Positions 9,380 through 19,034 of a stretch of DNA of 64,000 nucleotides are shown piece by piece (position 1 is the first letter of the stretch; each line of letters begins with the position of its first letter). Location of the stretch: contig JAUIMF010000001.1 in assembly GCA_030433415.1 (NCBI GenBank), positions 62,001 through 126,000 on the forward strand, read 5' to 3'. The notes under the pieces were generated by a model that had not been told where the DNA came from, did no database searches, and worked only from the letters and a program-made list of their open reading frames with translations. Made by a program: the position numbers and the translations under genes. The DNA is from Gammaproteobacteria bacterium (GTDB lineage: Bacteria; Pseudomonadota; Gammaproteobacteria; Pseudomonadales; Halieaceae).

Positions 9380-10237
9380 ATGACAGACAAACGCAAAGAC
9401 AAACCCAAAGACAAGCACAAAGACAACGATACAGGCGACGACCCGAGCGCGCACAGCGAGCGAGGCGTCGTTTCGCTGCTTGACGGGTTGATCAAGCGCG
9501 CTGGCAAGGTCGCCGGTGGCACGCTCGATATGGCCATGGATGTGGCCACCATGAGCGCCATGTACGGTGACGGCTGGATTCGGGACTTACTCGCCAACTC
9601 CGCCTCGCCAGAGCGCCTCGAGGCGATGGCGGAGGCCGGGCACTTTTTGCGCGATGCCCGTGAGACCGCAGGACTGTCCCTGCGCGAGCTATCCGAGAGT
9701 CTCGATCTCGGTGATGACAGCGTGCTCGGCGATGTCGAACGAGGTGAGGCGATCCTGCCCCTGGAATTGATGCTGCGCACCGCCTCGCTCCTGGCTCGCC
9801 ACGATCCCATTCCCTTTCTTATTCGTTTTCTGCGCTCGTACAACCCGCGCCTGGAGGCGACGCTGGAGCAGTGGGGCGTGATGGCCCTGCCGCGGAACTA
9901 CGAACGCGAGCGCCGCTTTATCAACCTGTACCGCCAGCACGATTTTCTGCGCGAACTCGATGACGATGCCTACCAGCGCTTCATCGAATACATGGACGGC
10001 TCGACGCGCCTGGTGGTCGAGGTCATGGAGCGAGAGGGCGCCATCGGGCGTAGCCGGACGCCCCGAAAGACCGCCGCGAAAAAATCCGCAGCGCCCAAGT
10101 CCACAACAAAGAAGTCGCCCGTGCGTAAGAAAACCCCGCGTCGAGCTTCCGCGCCCTCCACCGATCGTGACAATGATGACGCAGCGTCTCGTCCGGTTGT
10201 GCGCAAGGTCAAACCGCGCAATGCCCCCAAATCCTGA
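9380..10237 (+). CDS. XRE-family HTH regulator with lysine-rich histone-H1-like tail
   Basis: A 285-residue protein with three parts. Residues 1-25 are a charged Lys/Asp repeat (KRKDKPKDKHKD). Residues 88-145 are an XRE/Cro-C1 helix-turn-helix (LRDARETAGLSLRELSE ... VERGEAILPLELML). Residues 224-285 are rich in Lys, Ala, Pro and Ser/Thr (for example TPRKTAAKKSAAPK), resembling eukaryotic H1 tails and bacterial AlgP/H1-like proteins. A GGAG ribosome-binding site sits about 13 bases before the ATG. The tail should bind DNA non-specifically, so this may be a nucleoid-associated or broadly acting regulator. It lies 9 bases before rlmKL. Confidence 0.8.
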   Translation: MTDKRKDKPKDKHKDNDTGDDPSAHSERGVVSLLDGLIKRAGKVAGGTLDMAMDVATMSAMYGDGWIRDLLANSASPERLEAMAEAGHFLRDARETAGLSLRELSESLDLGDDSVLGDVERGEAILPLELMLRTASLLARHDPIPFLIRFLRSYNPRLEATLEQWGVMALPRNYERERRFINLYRQHDFLRELDDDAYQRFIEYMDGSTRLVVEVMEREGAIGRSRTPRKTAAKKSAAPKSTTKKSPVRKKTPRRASAPSTDRDNDDAASRPVVRKVKPRNAPKS

Positions 10238-10246
10238 GTTCCCAGC

Positions 10247-12484
10247 ATGAATAACGACGCTCCCCGGGAGTGGCTTGCCGCCTGCCCAAGAAGTCTTGCG
10301 CCCCTGTTGGCGCAGGAACTGCGGGATCTTGGCGCTACCGAGACTCGCGAACATGCGTCGGCGGTGGTCTTTACGGCAACCCGCGCGGTTATGTATCGCG
10401 CCTGCCTGTGGTCGCGTGTCGCCAGCCGGATCCTCATGCCGGTAGGGGAAGTGGCCGCCGGAGATGCGGATCAACTGCACGCCGGCATTGTCGCGATGCC
10501 CTGGGAGAAACTGCTGGGCGAGGGCAGCTTTGCCGTGGATTTTCACGGCAGCAACCGGGAATTGCGCAACACACGCTTTGGTGCGCAACGGGTCAAGGAT
10601 GGCATCCTCGATCGGTGCCGCAATGCGGGGATCCGGTTGCCTGTTGTCGATCCGCAGAACCCGGGCATTCGTATCAGCGTGCGCCTGCGGGGCAGGGTCG
10701 CAGACGTTGCCCTGGATATGGTGGGCGAGAGTCTGCACCGGCGCGGCTACCGTACCGGCGCGGGTGAGGCGCCATTAAAGGAAAATCTCGCTGCCGCCGT
10801 ATTGCTGCGCGCCGGCTGGCCAGCCCTGATCAAAGAAGGCGGTGCGCTCATCGATCCCATGTGTGGTTCGGGGACGCTACTCATCGAGGGCGCCCTGATG
10901 GCGCTGGACTACGCGCCGGCGCTACAACGTGAGCATTTCGGTTTTATGAACTGGGGCGACCATGATGAAACCCAGTGGCGGGCAGTTCTCGCGGATGCCA
11001 AGGGTCGTGCGGAGCGGGGATTAGCGGGGGAACTGCCCGAGATTCGGGGCTATGACGCCGATCCGAGGGTGTTGAACCGGGCCCGCGAGAATATTGCCGC
11101 CGCCGGCTTGTCCAAGATCGTGCGCGTTACGGTTAAGCCCCTGGAAGAACTGCGCAAGCCAACGCACCGGCCTCTGCCTGTGGGACTGGTGATTACGAAC
11201 CCGCCCTATGGGGAGCGTCTGGGCGATCGCAAGCGCCTGCCCGCGCTTTACAGCGCCCTCGGCGAGTGCTTGCAACGTGAGTTCGAGGGTTGGTGTGCCG
11301 CGGTGCTCGCCGGTGATCGGGAACTGGGCAAAGCCCTGGGACTGCGCAGTCACAGGCAGTACGAGATGCTCAACGGTCCACTACCCGTGCTGCTCGTGCT
11401 GCTGCAACTGACAGACAATCGGTTCGTGGCGCCCGCCGGGGATCCCTGGGGCGCTGCGAGCACCCCAGATTCGTCAGCGCCCGATTCCGGGAGCGGGCAG
11501 GTTGCTCTCTCCGGTGCGCAGGAGGCCGACTTGTCCGAGGGCGCCGCAATGTTTGCCAACCGCCTGCGCAAGAACCTGCGGCGCCTCAAACCCTGGCTAA
11601 AGAAGACTCAGCAGCAGGCCTATCGGCTCTACGATGCCGATATGCCCGAATACAATCTTGCCGTGGATCGTTACGGGGATTGGCTGCATGTGGCGGAGTA
11701 CCGGGCACCGGCAAGCGTCGATGCTGACGTAGCGGCCCGACGACTGGACGAGGCAATGACCGCGCTGGCCCAAGTCACCGATATCCCGTCGGGGCAGATC
11801 GTGCTCAAGGCCCGGGAACGCCAGCGCGGCCGTCAGCAGTATGAGCGTCGCGGCCGCGACGCCGAGGAATTGCGGATCAGGGAAGGCGAGGCCACGCTGC
11901 TCGTGAACCTGCACGACTATCTGGACACGGGGCTGTTCCTGGACCATCGGCCTCTGCGCCGGCGCATCGCCGAAGAGGCGGGAGGCAGACGGTTCCTGAA
12001 CCTGTTCTGTTACACCGGCAGCATGACGGTGCAGGCGGCGATCGGTGGGGCGACGGATTCTGTGAGTGTCGACCTCTCCAACACCTACCTGCGCTGGCTC
12101 GAGCGAAATTTGCGCGCCAACAAAATCGACACGCGCCGGCACCGGGTCGAGCGCAGCGATGTGCTGGCGTGGCTGCGCGGTAATCAGGAGCCCTTCGACC
12201 TGATCGTGGTCGACCCTCCGTCGTTCTCAAACTCCACCCGCGTGCCAGGGAGTTTTGACGTACAACGGGACCACCGCGGGCTCATCGATCTTGCGATGGC
12301 GAGCCTGGCACCCGGTGGTACGCTCTATTTTTCTAACAACCGACGTAAGTTCCGCCTTGCGCCCGAGGTGAGTGAACGCTACGACTGCGCCAACGTCACA
12401 GAGCAGACGGTTGATCCGGATTTCATCCGGCGCCCGGCACCCCACGGTTGTTGGCGATTACGCCATCGAGATAAGCCTCAGTGA
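10247..12484 (+). CDS. rlmL: RlmKL, bifunctional 23S rRNA (guanine) methyltransferase
   Basis: A fused two-domain enzyme: the N-terminal THUMP-RlmL half makes m2G2445 and the C-terminal RlmK half makes m7G2069 in 23S rRNA (E. coli numbering). Visible motifs are MCGSGTLLIEGAL (SAM binding) and NPPYGERLG (RlmL catalytic motif), then a second Rossmann domain with LNLFCYTGSMTVQA and VVDPPSFSNS (RlmK). At 745 residues it is longer than the E. coli protein (702). The extra length is a Ser/Ala/Gly/Asp-rich linker around residues 395-430 between the two halves. Confidence 0.95.
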   Translation: MNNDAPREWLAACPRSLAPLLAQELRDLGATETREHASAVVFTATRAVMYRACLWSRVASRILMPVGEVAAGDADQLHAGIVAMPWEKLLGEGSFAVDFHGSNRELRNTRFGAQRVKDGILDRCRNAGIRLPVVDPQNPGIRISVRLRGRVADVALDMVGESLHRRGYRTGAGEAPLKENLAAAVLLRAGWPALIKEGGALIDPMCGSGTLLIEGALMALDYAPALQREHFGFMNWGDHDETQWRAVLADAKGRAERGLAGELPEIRGYDADPRVLNRARENIAAAGLSKIVRVTVKPLEELRKPTHRPLPVGLVITNPPYGERLGDRKRLPALYSALGECLQREFEGWCAAVLAGDRELGKALGLRSHRQYEMLNGPLPVLLVLLQLTDNRFVAPAGDPWGAASTPDSSAPDSGSGQVALSGAQEADLSEGAAMFANRLRKNLRRLKPWLKKTQQQAYRLYDADMPEYNLAVDRYGDWLHVAEYRAPASVDADVAARRLDEAMTALAQVTDIPSGQIVLKARERQRGRQQYERRGRDAEELRIREGEATLLVNLHDYLDTGLFLDHRPLRRRIAEEAGGRRFLNLFCYTGSMTVQAAIGGATDSVSVDLSNTYLRWLERNLRANKIDTRRHRVERSDVLAWLRGNQEPFDLIVVDPPSFSNSTRVPGSFDVQRDHRGLIDLAMASLAPGGTLYFSNNRRKFRLAPEVSERYDCANVTEQTVDPDFIRRPAPHGCWRLRHRDKPQ

Positions 12485-12499
12485 TCTTGAGAAAAAAAG

Positions 12500-12508
12500 T
12501 TATCCACA
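12500..12508 (+). promoter_or_regulatory. Perfect DnaA box (TTATCCACA)
   Basis: An exact match to the strong R1-type DnaA box, in an AT-rich gap between rlmKL and the flavodoxin gene. A second identical box in the same orientation lies at 12687-12695, 187 bp downstream. Between them is the most AT-rich tract of the neighbourhood (about 12568-12620). DnaA binding is inferred from the consensus only. Confidence 0.6.
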
Positions 12509-12546
12509 AGCCTTGTCAGCCCATAAATTGCTGTGTTAAAGCTCTG

Positions 12547-12574
12547 TTAACTTTTCAGTCAATCTAGGTATATT
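12547..12574 (+). promoter_or_regulatory. Candidate sigma-70 promoter for the flavodoxin gene
   Basis: TTAACT (12547-12552) and TATATT (12569-12574) are separated by 16 bases and match the -35 and -10 consensus at 4 and 5 of 6 positions. Transcription would start near 12581, leaving a leader of about 150 bases that runs through the second DnaA box. This is a consensus match only. Confidence 0.4.
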
Positions 12575-12686
12575 CAATAAAACTATGTAATTAAAAGAAA
12601 AAATAGATAATATGCGATCCGAAAGAAAATTAGCCGCAGAGCCGAGGGAATTAACCAAAGCGCTTGCATTTTATTTGCGCACCACC

Positions 12687-12695
12687 TTATCCACA
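12687..12695 (+). promoter_or_regulatory. Second perfect DnaA box (TTATCCACA)
   Basis: Identical to the box at 12500-12508 and in the same orientation, 39 bases before the preferred start of the flavodoxin gene. It sits inside the predicted leader, so DnaA could act there as a regulator of this gene or as part of a titration or origin-like cluster. Confidence 0.6.
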
Positions 12696-12733
12696 GATCT
12701 GGGGTGTCTGGGCGAGTCGTTCGAGCCGCTGCT

Positions 12734-13177
12734 GTGCTGATTGTTTGGCACAGCCAGTCGGGGGCCAGCGCCAGCCTTGCCCGGGCGGCCTGGAAGGGTG
12801 CTGTCGAGCAAGGTGAACCGGTCTGTCTGAGCCGCGCCGCGGATGTGGGTGCGACCGAAATTGCCGCCAGCGCCGGGCTGCTGCTGGTGTGTGCCGAGAA
12901 CAGCGGACGCCTTGCCGGTGGTGCCAAGGATCTGCTGGATCGCGTGTTTTATCCGCTGATTGAGCGGCGCTGTACGCTGCCCTATGCGCTGCTGGTCAGT
13001 GCAGGGAATGACGGGCGGGGAGCGGTCGAAGAGGCGCGACGTATCTTCCGGGGCATTCCCTTTACAGAGGCGGTGGAGCCACGAATAATCCGCGGCGTTC
13101 CCGATAACGAAGCGCTTGCTGAAGCCGGTGAGCTCGGTGCGGCATTTGCCGCCGGTCTTTCCATGGGTATCTTCTGA
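12734..13177 (+). CDS. Flavodoxin-family protein / FMN-dependent reductase
   Basis: With the GTG at 12734 the product is 147 residues beginning MLIVWHSQSGASASLARAAW, where the HSQSG loop is the FMN phosphate-binding loop of flavodoxin-fold proteins. CAENSGRLAGGAKDLLDRVF matches the second flavin-contact region of small NAD(P)H:quinone reductases. A GTG 30 bases earlier (12704) is the alternative start; neither has a strong ribosome-binding site. It is likely a cytoplasmic electron-transfer protein or oxidoreductase. It stands alone behind the DnaA-box-bearing intergenic region. Confidence 0.75.
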   Translation: MLIVWHSQSGASASLARAAWKGAVEQGEPVCLSRAADVGATEIAASAGLLLVCAENSGRLAGGAKDLLDRVFYPLIERRCTLPYALLVSAGNDGRGAVEEARRIFRGIPFTEAVEPRIIRGVPDNEALAEAGELGAAFAAGLSMGIF

Positions 13178-13273
13178 CGGGGATTGTTACTCGATTACGG
13201 GCGGGTGTCCCGCACGTTTCTCCCAGCCACTATCCCGGATGTCGCGGTAGCTTCCGCGTCGGAGGACTGAAAC

Positions 13274-13777
13274 ATGACGAAAGCAGATCAGGATGACGCT
13301 ACGGTCGCGGCGGAAGTGCCATCGGGGTTTGTGCTGATGGACAAAGGGCTCGGTTTCGGGGATCACCTGCAACCGTTTTATCGACGGGTTATAGCGCAGG
13401 ACTCCAGCCTTGGCTTCGTGGTGGGGCCCCAGCATCTCAATCTCATGGGTATCTGTCACGGCGGGGCGCTGATGACGCTGGCCGATATGGCGGCAGCCGT
13501 GAGCCTGCATGTGCGCCGTGATAAACCGCGCCCGGCACCCACAATCAATCTGAGCTTTGATTTCATGTCACCGGGGCTGCCCGGACACTGGCTCCAGACC
13601 CGCACGGATCACGTAGATATGAAGCGCCGGTTTGGATTCACCAGTGGCGTCGTGCTGGATGGGGACGCGGTGATCATGCGCTACAGCGGGACGTTTTTCT
13701 TACCCTCCGCGGAATCCCCGCTTGGCTCGAATCCCGGCGCCATGAATCGTCTGATCGGCGATGACGCTCCGCTGTAG
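13274..13777 (+). CDS. PaaI-type hotdog-fold thioesterase
   Basis: A 167-residue protein with the hotdog motif HGGALMTLADMAAA, in which the His and the downstream Asp typify PaaI/YbgC-like acyl-CoA thioesterases. TINLSFDFMSPGLPGHW forms the second half of the fold. It probably hydrolyses an acyl- or aryl-CoA in the cytoplasm. The start ATG follows a GGAGG about 8 bases upstream. The gene converges with the LysR gene and no pathway partner is adjacent. Confidence 0.85.
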   Translation: MTKADQDDATVAAEVPSGFVLMDKGLGFGDHLQPFYRRVIAQDSSLGFVVGPQHLNLMGICHGGALMTLADMAAAVSLHVRRDKPRPAPTINLSFDFMSPGLPGHWLQTRTDHVDMKRRFGFTSGVVLDGDAVIMRYSGTFFLPSAESPLGSNPGAMNRLIGDDAPL

Positions 13778-13812
13778 CGTACTGTCGTGGCGCGGGTTGG
13801 GGCTCAGGGGCA

Positions 13813-14688
13813 TCAGGTGGCCGATGGGTTGCGCAGAATGTCGATGAACGCCCGGGCACTGCGGGTGAGACTGCGCTCCTGGTGGTAGACCAGCCCCAGG
13901 GTGCGGGTAAGCGACGTTCCCTTTACCCGCAGGCAATGGAGTTCCTCGCTGGCCATGGTGCGTGGCAACACGGTCCAGCCCAGACCCACCGCCGCCATCA
14001 TGCGTAAGGTCTCAAGGTAATTCGTCGCCATGCGCAGCTGCAGTGTTTCGCCCGCCGCGTCAAAATGCTGCTGCACGATCCGTCCTGTGAAGGTGTCGAG
14101 CCCAGGCAGAACAGCGGGATAGTCTGCCAGGGCCTTCAGGCTGATACTGTGACGGCGGGCGAGGGGATGCCTGAGGCCCACCATAATGTCGAGGGGATCG
14201 TCCCAAAGAGCTTCGCTGCAGAGCTGCGACGAATCGCCCGGACCCAGGGTGACCACCGCCAGCTCAATATCACCACGGCGCAGTCGTTCATAAGCCTGCT
14301 CTGAATCCAGAAATTCTATCGCCAGCTGCACCGCGGGGTACTGTTCCTGATAGTGCGACAGCACAGGGGGCAGACGGTGCAGGCCAATATGATGACTGGT
14401 GGCAAGACGCAGCGGGCCCGTCACGTCGCCGCGTAGATCGTGTACCGCCTGCTCCGCCCGCCGCAGGCTGTGTTCCACATCCGGTACGCGCATGAGCAGG
14501 GCGCGCCCCGCTTCGGTGAGTTCAACCTGTCGACCGATGCGGTCGAACAACGCAATATTCAGCGAGTCCTCAAGCACGGCGATGCGCTTGCTCACGGCGG
14601 GTTGGGTCAGATGCAGTTGCAATGCCGCCTGCGAGAAAGAGCGGTGCTGCGCCACGGCTGCGAACGCGCGTAAATTGGCGATATCCAT
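13813..14688 (-). CDS. LysR-family transcriptional regulator, divergent from leuC
   Basis: A 291-residue LysR protein. The ATG at 14688 gives the standard N-terminus MDIANLRAFAAVAQHRSFSQ with the winged HTH (SQAALQLHLTQPAVSKRIAVLE), followed by a linker helix and a periplasmic-binding-protein-like effector domain from about residue 90. Extension upstream would give an unusual N-terminal extension and is rejected. It is divergent from leuC, the usual position for a LysR regulator of its neighbour, so control of the leu genes is the natural inference. In Pseudomonas-like genomes a LysR gene also precedes leuC. The effector is unknown. Confidence 0.9.
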   Translation of the reverse strand: MDIANLRAFAAVAQHRSFSQAALQLHLTQPAVSKRIAVLEDSLNIALFDRIGRQVELTEAGRALLMRVPDVEHSLRRAEQAVHDLRGDVTGPLRLATSHHIGLHRLPPVLSHYQEQYPAVQLAIEFLDSEQAYERLRRGDIELAVVTLGPGDSSQLCSEALWDDPLDIMVGLRHPLARRHSISLKALADYPAVLPGLDTFTGRIVQQHFDAAGETLQLRMATNYLETLRMMAAVGLGWTVLPRTMASEELHCLRVKGTSLTRTLGLVYHQERSLTRSARAFIDILRNPSAT

Positions 14689-14690
14689 AG

Positions 14691-14736
14691 ATAACCTCAA
14701 AGAATGTAAATTATAAAAATAATAGATTGGAGTTAT
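14691..14736. promoter_or_regulatory. Divergent lysR-leuC operator/promoter with inverted repeat
   Basis: ATAACCTCAA (14691-14700) and TTGGAGTTAT (14727-14736) form an imperfect inverted repeat (8 of 10 positions) flanking an A/T-only core. LysR proteins bind such spaced dyads. TTGGAG (14727) with TATCCT (14751-14756), 18 bases apart, could be the leuC -35/-10, giving a start near 14763. The left arm lies immediately upstream of the lysR start, allowing autoregulation. Confidence 0.5.
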
Positions 14737-14788
14737 CGTTAGCACCAGCCTATCCTTGCGCCCTGAATCAGCATGGGAGGCGCCAACT

Positions 14789-16228
14789 ATGGGACGCACA
14801 CTCTATGACAAACTTTGGGACAGTCATCTTGTGGAAGAGCGCGAGGACGGTTCTGCGCTCATCTACATAGATCGTCATCTGGTCCATGAAGTGACCTCAC
14901 CCCAGGCCTTTGAAGGCCTGCGCCTGGCGGGGCGCAATCCCTGGCGGCTGGCCAGTACCCTGGCGGTGCCGGATCACAATGTGCCGACAGAGAAAGAGGA
15001 AAGAGCGGGTGGGGTCGCGGGTATTCAGGATCCGATTTCGCGCCTGCAGGTTGAGACCCTCGACGAGAACTGCGATGCCTTTGGTATCGATGAGATTCCC
15101 ATCAACGACCGCCGGCAGGGCATCGTTCACGTCGTGGGCCCGGAGCAGGGTGCGACCTTGCCCGGCATGACCGTTGTTTGCGGCGATTCGCACACCAGCA
15201 CCCACGGCGCCCTGGGCGCGCTCGCACACGGCATTGGCACCTCAGAAGTTGAGCATGTGCTGGCCACGCAATGCCTGGTGCAGCAAAAGATGAAAAACAT
15301 GCGCGTGCGCGTGGATGGCCGTCTGGCACCGGGCGTCACCGCGAAGGACCTCGCCCTGGCGATCATCGGCGAGATCGGCACCGCCGGCGGTACGGGCTAT
15401 GCCATCGAATTCGCTGGCGAAGCGGTCGAGGGTCTCACCATGGAAGGGCGCATGACTCTGTGCAATATGTCCATCGAAGCGGGTGCGCGCATGGGCATGA
15501 TTGCGGTCGATGACGTGACGATCGACTACGTGCGCGGTCGTCCGATGGCGCCCAAGGGTGAATTGTGGGATCAGGCCGTTGCGGCCTGGCGCGATCTGCA
15601 TAGCGACGCCGATGCGGTATTCGATCGCGAGATCGTGCTCGATGCCGCCAGCATTGCTCCCCAGGTTACCTGGGGTACGTCGCCCGAAATGGTGGCGCCG
15701 GTGACGGCCCATATACCTGATCCCGAATCCATGGAGGCCGGTACGCGTCGCGATGCGACCACGCGTGCGCTGCACTACATGGGCCTGCAGGGTGGGGCGG
15801 CGATCAGCTCAATTCCCGTCGACCGCGTATTCATCGGTTCCTGCACCAACTCTCGGATCGAAGACCTGCGTGAGGCGGCAGCGGTTATGCGTGGACGTCA
15901 TGTCGCGCAGACCGTCAAACAGGCGCTGGTGGTGCCGGGCTCCGGCGAAGTGAAGGCCCAGGCCGAGGCCGAAGGTTTGCACCAGGTGTTCATCGATGCG
16001 GGTATGGAGTGGCGTGAGCCCGGCTGCTCCATGTGCCTGGCCATGAACGCCGACAAGCTGGGCAAAGGGGAGCATTGCGCGTCGACATCGAACCGCAACT
16101 TTGAAGGGCGTCAGGGTTTTGGTGGGCGCACGCATCTTGTGAGTCCTGCGATGGCGGCCGCTGCCGCGGCGGCGGGGCATTTTGTGGATGTACGCACCCT
16201 TGAACCGGTGCAGGAGGGACAGGCATGA
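14789..16228 (+). CDS. leuC: 3-isopropylmalate dehydratase large subunit
   Basis: LeuC, with LeuD, isomerises 2-isopropylmalate to 3-isopropylmalate in leucine synthesis. The ATG at 14789 follows a GGGAGG ribosome-binding site and begins [15 protein letters not shown], the family N-terminus. The [4Fe-4S] ligands are visible in [13 protein letters not shown] and [12 protein letters not shown], and [12 protein letters not shown] is conserved. Length 479 residues is normal. The stop overlaps leuD (ATGA), so the two subunits should be made in equal amounts. Confidence 0.97.
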   Translation: MGRTLYDKLWDSHLVEEREDGSALIYIDRHLVHEVTSPQAFEGLRLAGRNPWRLASTLAVPDHNVPTEKEERAGGVAGIQDPISRLQVETLDENCDAFGIDEIPINDRRQGIVHVVGPEQGATLPGMTVVCGDSHTSTHGALGALAHGIGTSEVEHVLATQCLVQQKMKNMRVRVDGRLAPGVTAKDLALAIIGEIGTAGGTGYAIEFAGEAVEGLTMEGRMTLCNMSIEAGARMGMIAVDDVTIDYVRGRPMAPKGELWDQAVAAWRDLHSDADAVFDREIVLDAASIAPQVTWGTSPEMVAPVTAHIPDPESMEAGTRRDATTRALHYMGLQGGAAISSIPVDRVFIGSCTNSRIEDLREAAAVMRGRHVAQTVKQALVVPGSGEVKAQAEAEGLHQVFIDAGMEWREPGCSMCLAMNADKLGKGEHCASTSNRNFEGRQGFGGRTHLVSPAMAAAAAAAGHFVDVRTLEPVQEGQA

Positions 16229-16875
16229 GAGCCTTTACGGTACACCAGGGCCTCGTAGCGCCCATGGACCGCGCCAACGTCGATACGGACCTGATCATTC
16301 CCAAGCAGTTTCTCAAGTCCATCAAGCGCAGTGGTTTTGGTCCCAATGCCTTTGACGAACTGCGTTATCTGGACGAAGGTCAGCCGGGAATGGACAACGC
16401 GGTGCGGCCGCTCAATCCCGAATTTCCGCTGAACTTTGCGCGCTACCAGGGAGCCTCGATCCTGCTGGCGCGAGAGAATTTTGGTTGTGGCTCGAGTCGG
16501 GAGCACGCCCCATGGGCCCTGGAAGATTACGGCTTCCGCGCCATCATCGCGCCGAGCTTTGCCGACATCTTTTACAACAACTGTTTCAAGAACGGAGTGC
16601 TGCCTGTGGTGCTGCCTGCGGAGCAGGTGGACGGGCTGTTCGCGGCCATGTATGCGCAGGAGGGGTATGAGCTAAAGGTGGACCTGCAGAACCAGCAGGT
16701 CGTGCTGCCTGGTGGTGAGGCATTGCCCTTTGACGTTGACAGTTATCGTCGCCAGTGCCTGCTCGAGGGTCTGGATGACATTGGCGTAACGCTCAAGAGC
16801 GGTGATGCGATCCGCCGTTACGAGGCGGCGACCGCCGCCCGTTCTCCCTGGCTGTTTCCGGAGGTAAGCCCGTGA
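16225..16875 (+). CDS. leuD: 3-isopropylmalate dehydratase small subunit
   Basis: The swivel-domain subunit of the LeuCD isomerase, 216 residues. Family motifs include [17 protein letters not shown] near the start and [13 protein letters not shown] in the middle. It overlaps leuC by 4 bases at its start and leuB by 4 bases at its end. Nothing unusual in length or composition. Confidence 0.97.
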   Translation: MRAFTVHQGLVAPMDRANVDTDLIIPKQFLKSIKRSGFGPNAFDELRYLDEGQPGMDNAVRPLNPEFPLNFARYQGASILLARENFGCGSSREHAPWALEDYGFRAIIAPSFADIFYNNCFKNGVLPVVLPAEQVDGLFAAMYAQEGYELKVDLQNQQVVLPGGEALPFDVDSYRRQCLLEGLDDIGVTLKSGDAIRRYEAATAARSPWLFPEVSP

Positions 16876-17969
16876 GTCATAACGTTCTGCTTCTGCCCGG
16901 TGATTACATCGGCCAGGAAATCATTCCCGAGGCGGAAAAAGTTCTGGCGGTGGTCGCCACGCGCTTTGGCCTGGATATCCGCACTGAGCGCGGTCTCATC
17001 GGCGGAGCCGCCGTAGACGCCGAGGGCTTTCCCCTGCCGGCGAGTACGCTCGAAAAAGCCCGGGCCGCCGACGCGGTGCTGCTCGGCGCCGTAGGTGGTC
17101 CGGCCTACGACAACCTCGATCGCGACCTGCGTCCCGAAAAAGGTCTCTTGCGGATTCGTTCGGAGCTGGGCCTGTTCGGCAATCTGCGCCCGGCGATCAT
17201 GTATCCCCAGCTCGTCGATGCCTCCAGCCTCAAGCCGGAGCTGGTTTCCGGGCTGGACATCCTCATCGTGCGTGAGCTGACAGGCGGCATTTATTTTGGT
17301 CAGCCCCGGGGTATTCGCGAGCGCGAGGATGGCGAGCGAGAGGGCTTTAATACCTACATCTACAGCGAAAGTGAGATCAGGCGTATTGCTCGCCTGGCCT
17401 TCGAGATGGCGCGCAAACGCAACGGTCGCGTGTGCAGCGTGGACAAGGCCAATGTGCTGGAAGCAACGGTACTGTGGCGCGAGGTGGTGACAGAGCTTGC
17501 GCAGGACTACCCCGATGTCGAACTGGAGCACATGTATGTCGACAACGCGGCGATGCAGCTGGTACGGGCGCCCAAGCAGTTTGACGTGATGGTGACGGGA
17601 AACATGTTCGGCGACATTCTGTCGGATGCCGCTGCCATGCTGACGGGCTCCATCGGCATGCTGCCCTCGGCGTCGCTTAACGAAAAGGGGGAGGGCATCT
17701 ACGAACCCTGCCATGGTTCGGCGCCGGATATTGCCGGCCAGGACAAGGCCAATCCCCTGGCGATGATCCTGTCGGTGGCCATGATGCTGCGTTACTCCCT
17801 CGATTGCGCGGCAGGCGCTGACGCAATTGAAGCCGCGGTCGGCACGGTTCTCGATCAGGGTTTGCGCACTCCCGATATCGCCAGCGATGGCTGTCAGCCG
17901 GTCGGCACCGTCGCCATGGGCGATGCGGTCGTTGCCGCTCTCAATGCACAGGTAAATGACAATGAGTAA
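16872..17969 (+). CDS. leuB: 3-isopropylmalate dehydrogenase
   Basis: An NAD-dependent beta-decarboxylating dehydrogenase converting 3-isopropylmalate to 2-oxoisocaproate. It starts with a GTG overlapping the leuD stop, preceded by GGAGG. Motifs include [15 protein letters not shown] at the N-terminus, [15 protein letters not shown] (substrate loop) and the NAD-binding [14 protein letters not shown]. The 365-residue length is typical. Its end overlaps the asd start region by 14 bases. Confidence 0.97.
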   Translation: MSHNVLLLPGDYIGQEIIPEAEKVLAVVATRFGLDIRTERGLIGGAAVDAEGFPLPASTLEKARAADAVLLGAVGGPAYDNLDRDLRPEKGLLRIRSELGLFGNLRPAIMYPQLVDASSLKPELVSGLDILIVRELTGGIYFGQPRGIREREDGEREGFNTYIYSESEIRRIARLAFEMARKRNGRVCSVDKANVLEATVLWREVVTELAQDYPDVELEHMYVDNAAMQLVRAPKQFDVMVTGNMFGDILSDAAAMLTGSIGMLPSASLNEKGEGIYEPCHGSAPDIAGQDKANPLAMILSVAMMLRYSLDCAAGADAIEAAVGTVLDQGLRTPDIASDGCQPVGTVAMGDAVVAALNAQVNDNE

Positions 17970-18990
17970 AACGTATGATGTAGCGGTGGTGGGAGCCACC
18001 GGCGCCGTGGGCGAGGCCATGGTGGAGATTCTCGAAGCGCGGAGCTTTCCCGTAGGCGAGCTGTACCTGCTGGCGTCGGAGCGCTCGGCGGGTAAACGCG
18101 TGACGTTCTGCGGGAAGCAGGTGCCGGTGCAGAACCTGGCAGAGTTTGATTTCTCCAGGGTACAGATCGGATTGTTTTCTGCTGGCGGAAGTATTTCGGC
18201 AGAGTACGCGCCCAAAGCCGCTGCGGCGGGCTGCGTGGTTATCGACAACACCTCGCACTTTCGTCGTGATGACGATGTTCCCCTGGTGGTTCCCGAGGTA
18301 AACCCCCAGGCGGCGGCGGACTGGCGTCAACGTGGAATCATCGCCAACCCCAATTGCTCCACGATCCAGATGCTGGTGGCGCTCAAGCCCCTCTACGATG
18401 CGGCAGGTATCGAGCGCATCAACGTGGCGACGTACCAGGCTGTGTCGGGGACCGGCAAATCTGCAATTGAAGAATTGGCGGGCCAGACGGCGCGACTGCT
18501 CAATGGTCAGCCGGCCGAGAGCAAGGTCTATCCCAAGCAGATCGCTTTCAATGCCATTCCCCACATCGACACCTTTCAGGAGAATGGCTACACCCGCGAA
18601 GAGATGAAAATGGTCTGGGAGACCCAGAAAATCTTCGCCGACGAGTCAATTCTCGTGAATCCCACCTGTGTGCGCGTCCCCGTGTTTCACGGACACGCGG
18701 AGGCCGTGCATATCGAGACCCGCAACGCATTGAGCGCCGCGCAGGCGCGTGAACTGCTCGAGGCGGCGCCGGGAGTTACCGTGATTGACGAGCGAGAAGA
18801 CGGTGGCTATGCCACCCAGGTAAGCGACGCGGCGGGAACGGATCCCGTGTTTGTCAGCCGCATTCGCGAGGATATCTCGCATCCCCGGGGCCTGAACCTG
18901 TGGGTGGTGTCTGACAATCTGCGCAAGGGCGCGGCTCTGAACAGCGTGCAGATCGCTGAGCTGCTGCTGCGCGACAATCTGCTGGACTGA
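17956..18990 (+). CDS. asd: Aspartate-semialdehyde dehydrogenase
   Basis: An NADPH-dependent enzyme of the lysine/threonine/methionine branch. Motifs are [15 protein letters not shown] (Rossmann loop), the catalytic cysteine in NPNCSTIQM and the catalytic histidine in [10 protein letters not shown]. Two in-frame ATGs at 17956 and 17962 are possible; the second is better spaced from AGGT, giving 342 instead of 344 residues. Pseudomonas has two asd paralogs here, whereas only one is present in this window and it keeps the full catalytic set. Confidence 0.94.
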   Translation: MTMSKTYDVAVVGATGAVGEAMVEILEARSFPVGELYLLASERSAGKRVTFCGKQVPVQNLAEFDFSRVQIGLFSAGGSISAEYAPKAAAAGCVVIDNTSHFRRDDDVPLVVPEVNPQAAADWRQRGIIANPNCSTIQMLVALKPLYDAAGIERINVATYQAVSGTGKSAIEELAGQTARLLNGQPAESKVYPKQIAFNAIPHIDTFQENGYTREEMKMVWETQKIFADESILVNPTCVRVPVFHGHAEAVHIETRNALSAAQARELLEAAPGVTVIDEREDGGYATQVSDAAGTDPVFVSRIREDISHPRGLNLWVVSDNLRKGAALNSVQIAELLLRDNLLD

Positions 18991-19011
18991 TTGCCGCCAT
19001 TCGACCTCAGG

Positions 19012-19034
19012 AACGGCGCTGCGGCGCCGTTTTT
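19012..19034 (+). terminator. Rho-independent terminator after asd
   Basis: AACGGCGC (19012-19019) pairs perfectly with GCGCCGTT (19024-19031) across a 4-base loop, and the last stem T is continued by TTT to 19034. It lies 22 bases after the asd stop and should end the leuCDB-asd transcript, leaving fimV to its own promoter. Confidence 0.88.

Noticed and set aside
16818-18251. A 477-codon minus-strand open frame opposite leuB and asd
   Set aside because: Both strands cannot be coding here; leuB and asd carry full catalytic motifs while the minus frame has none.
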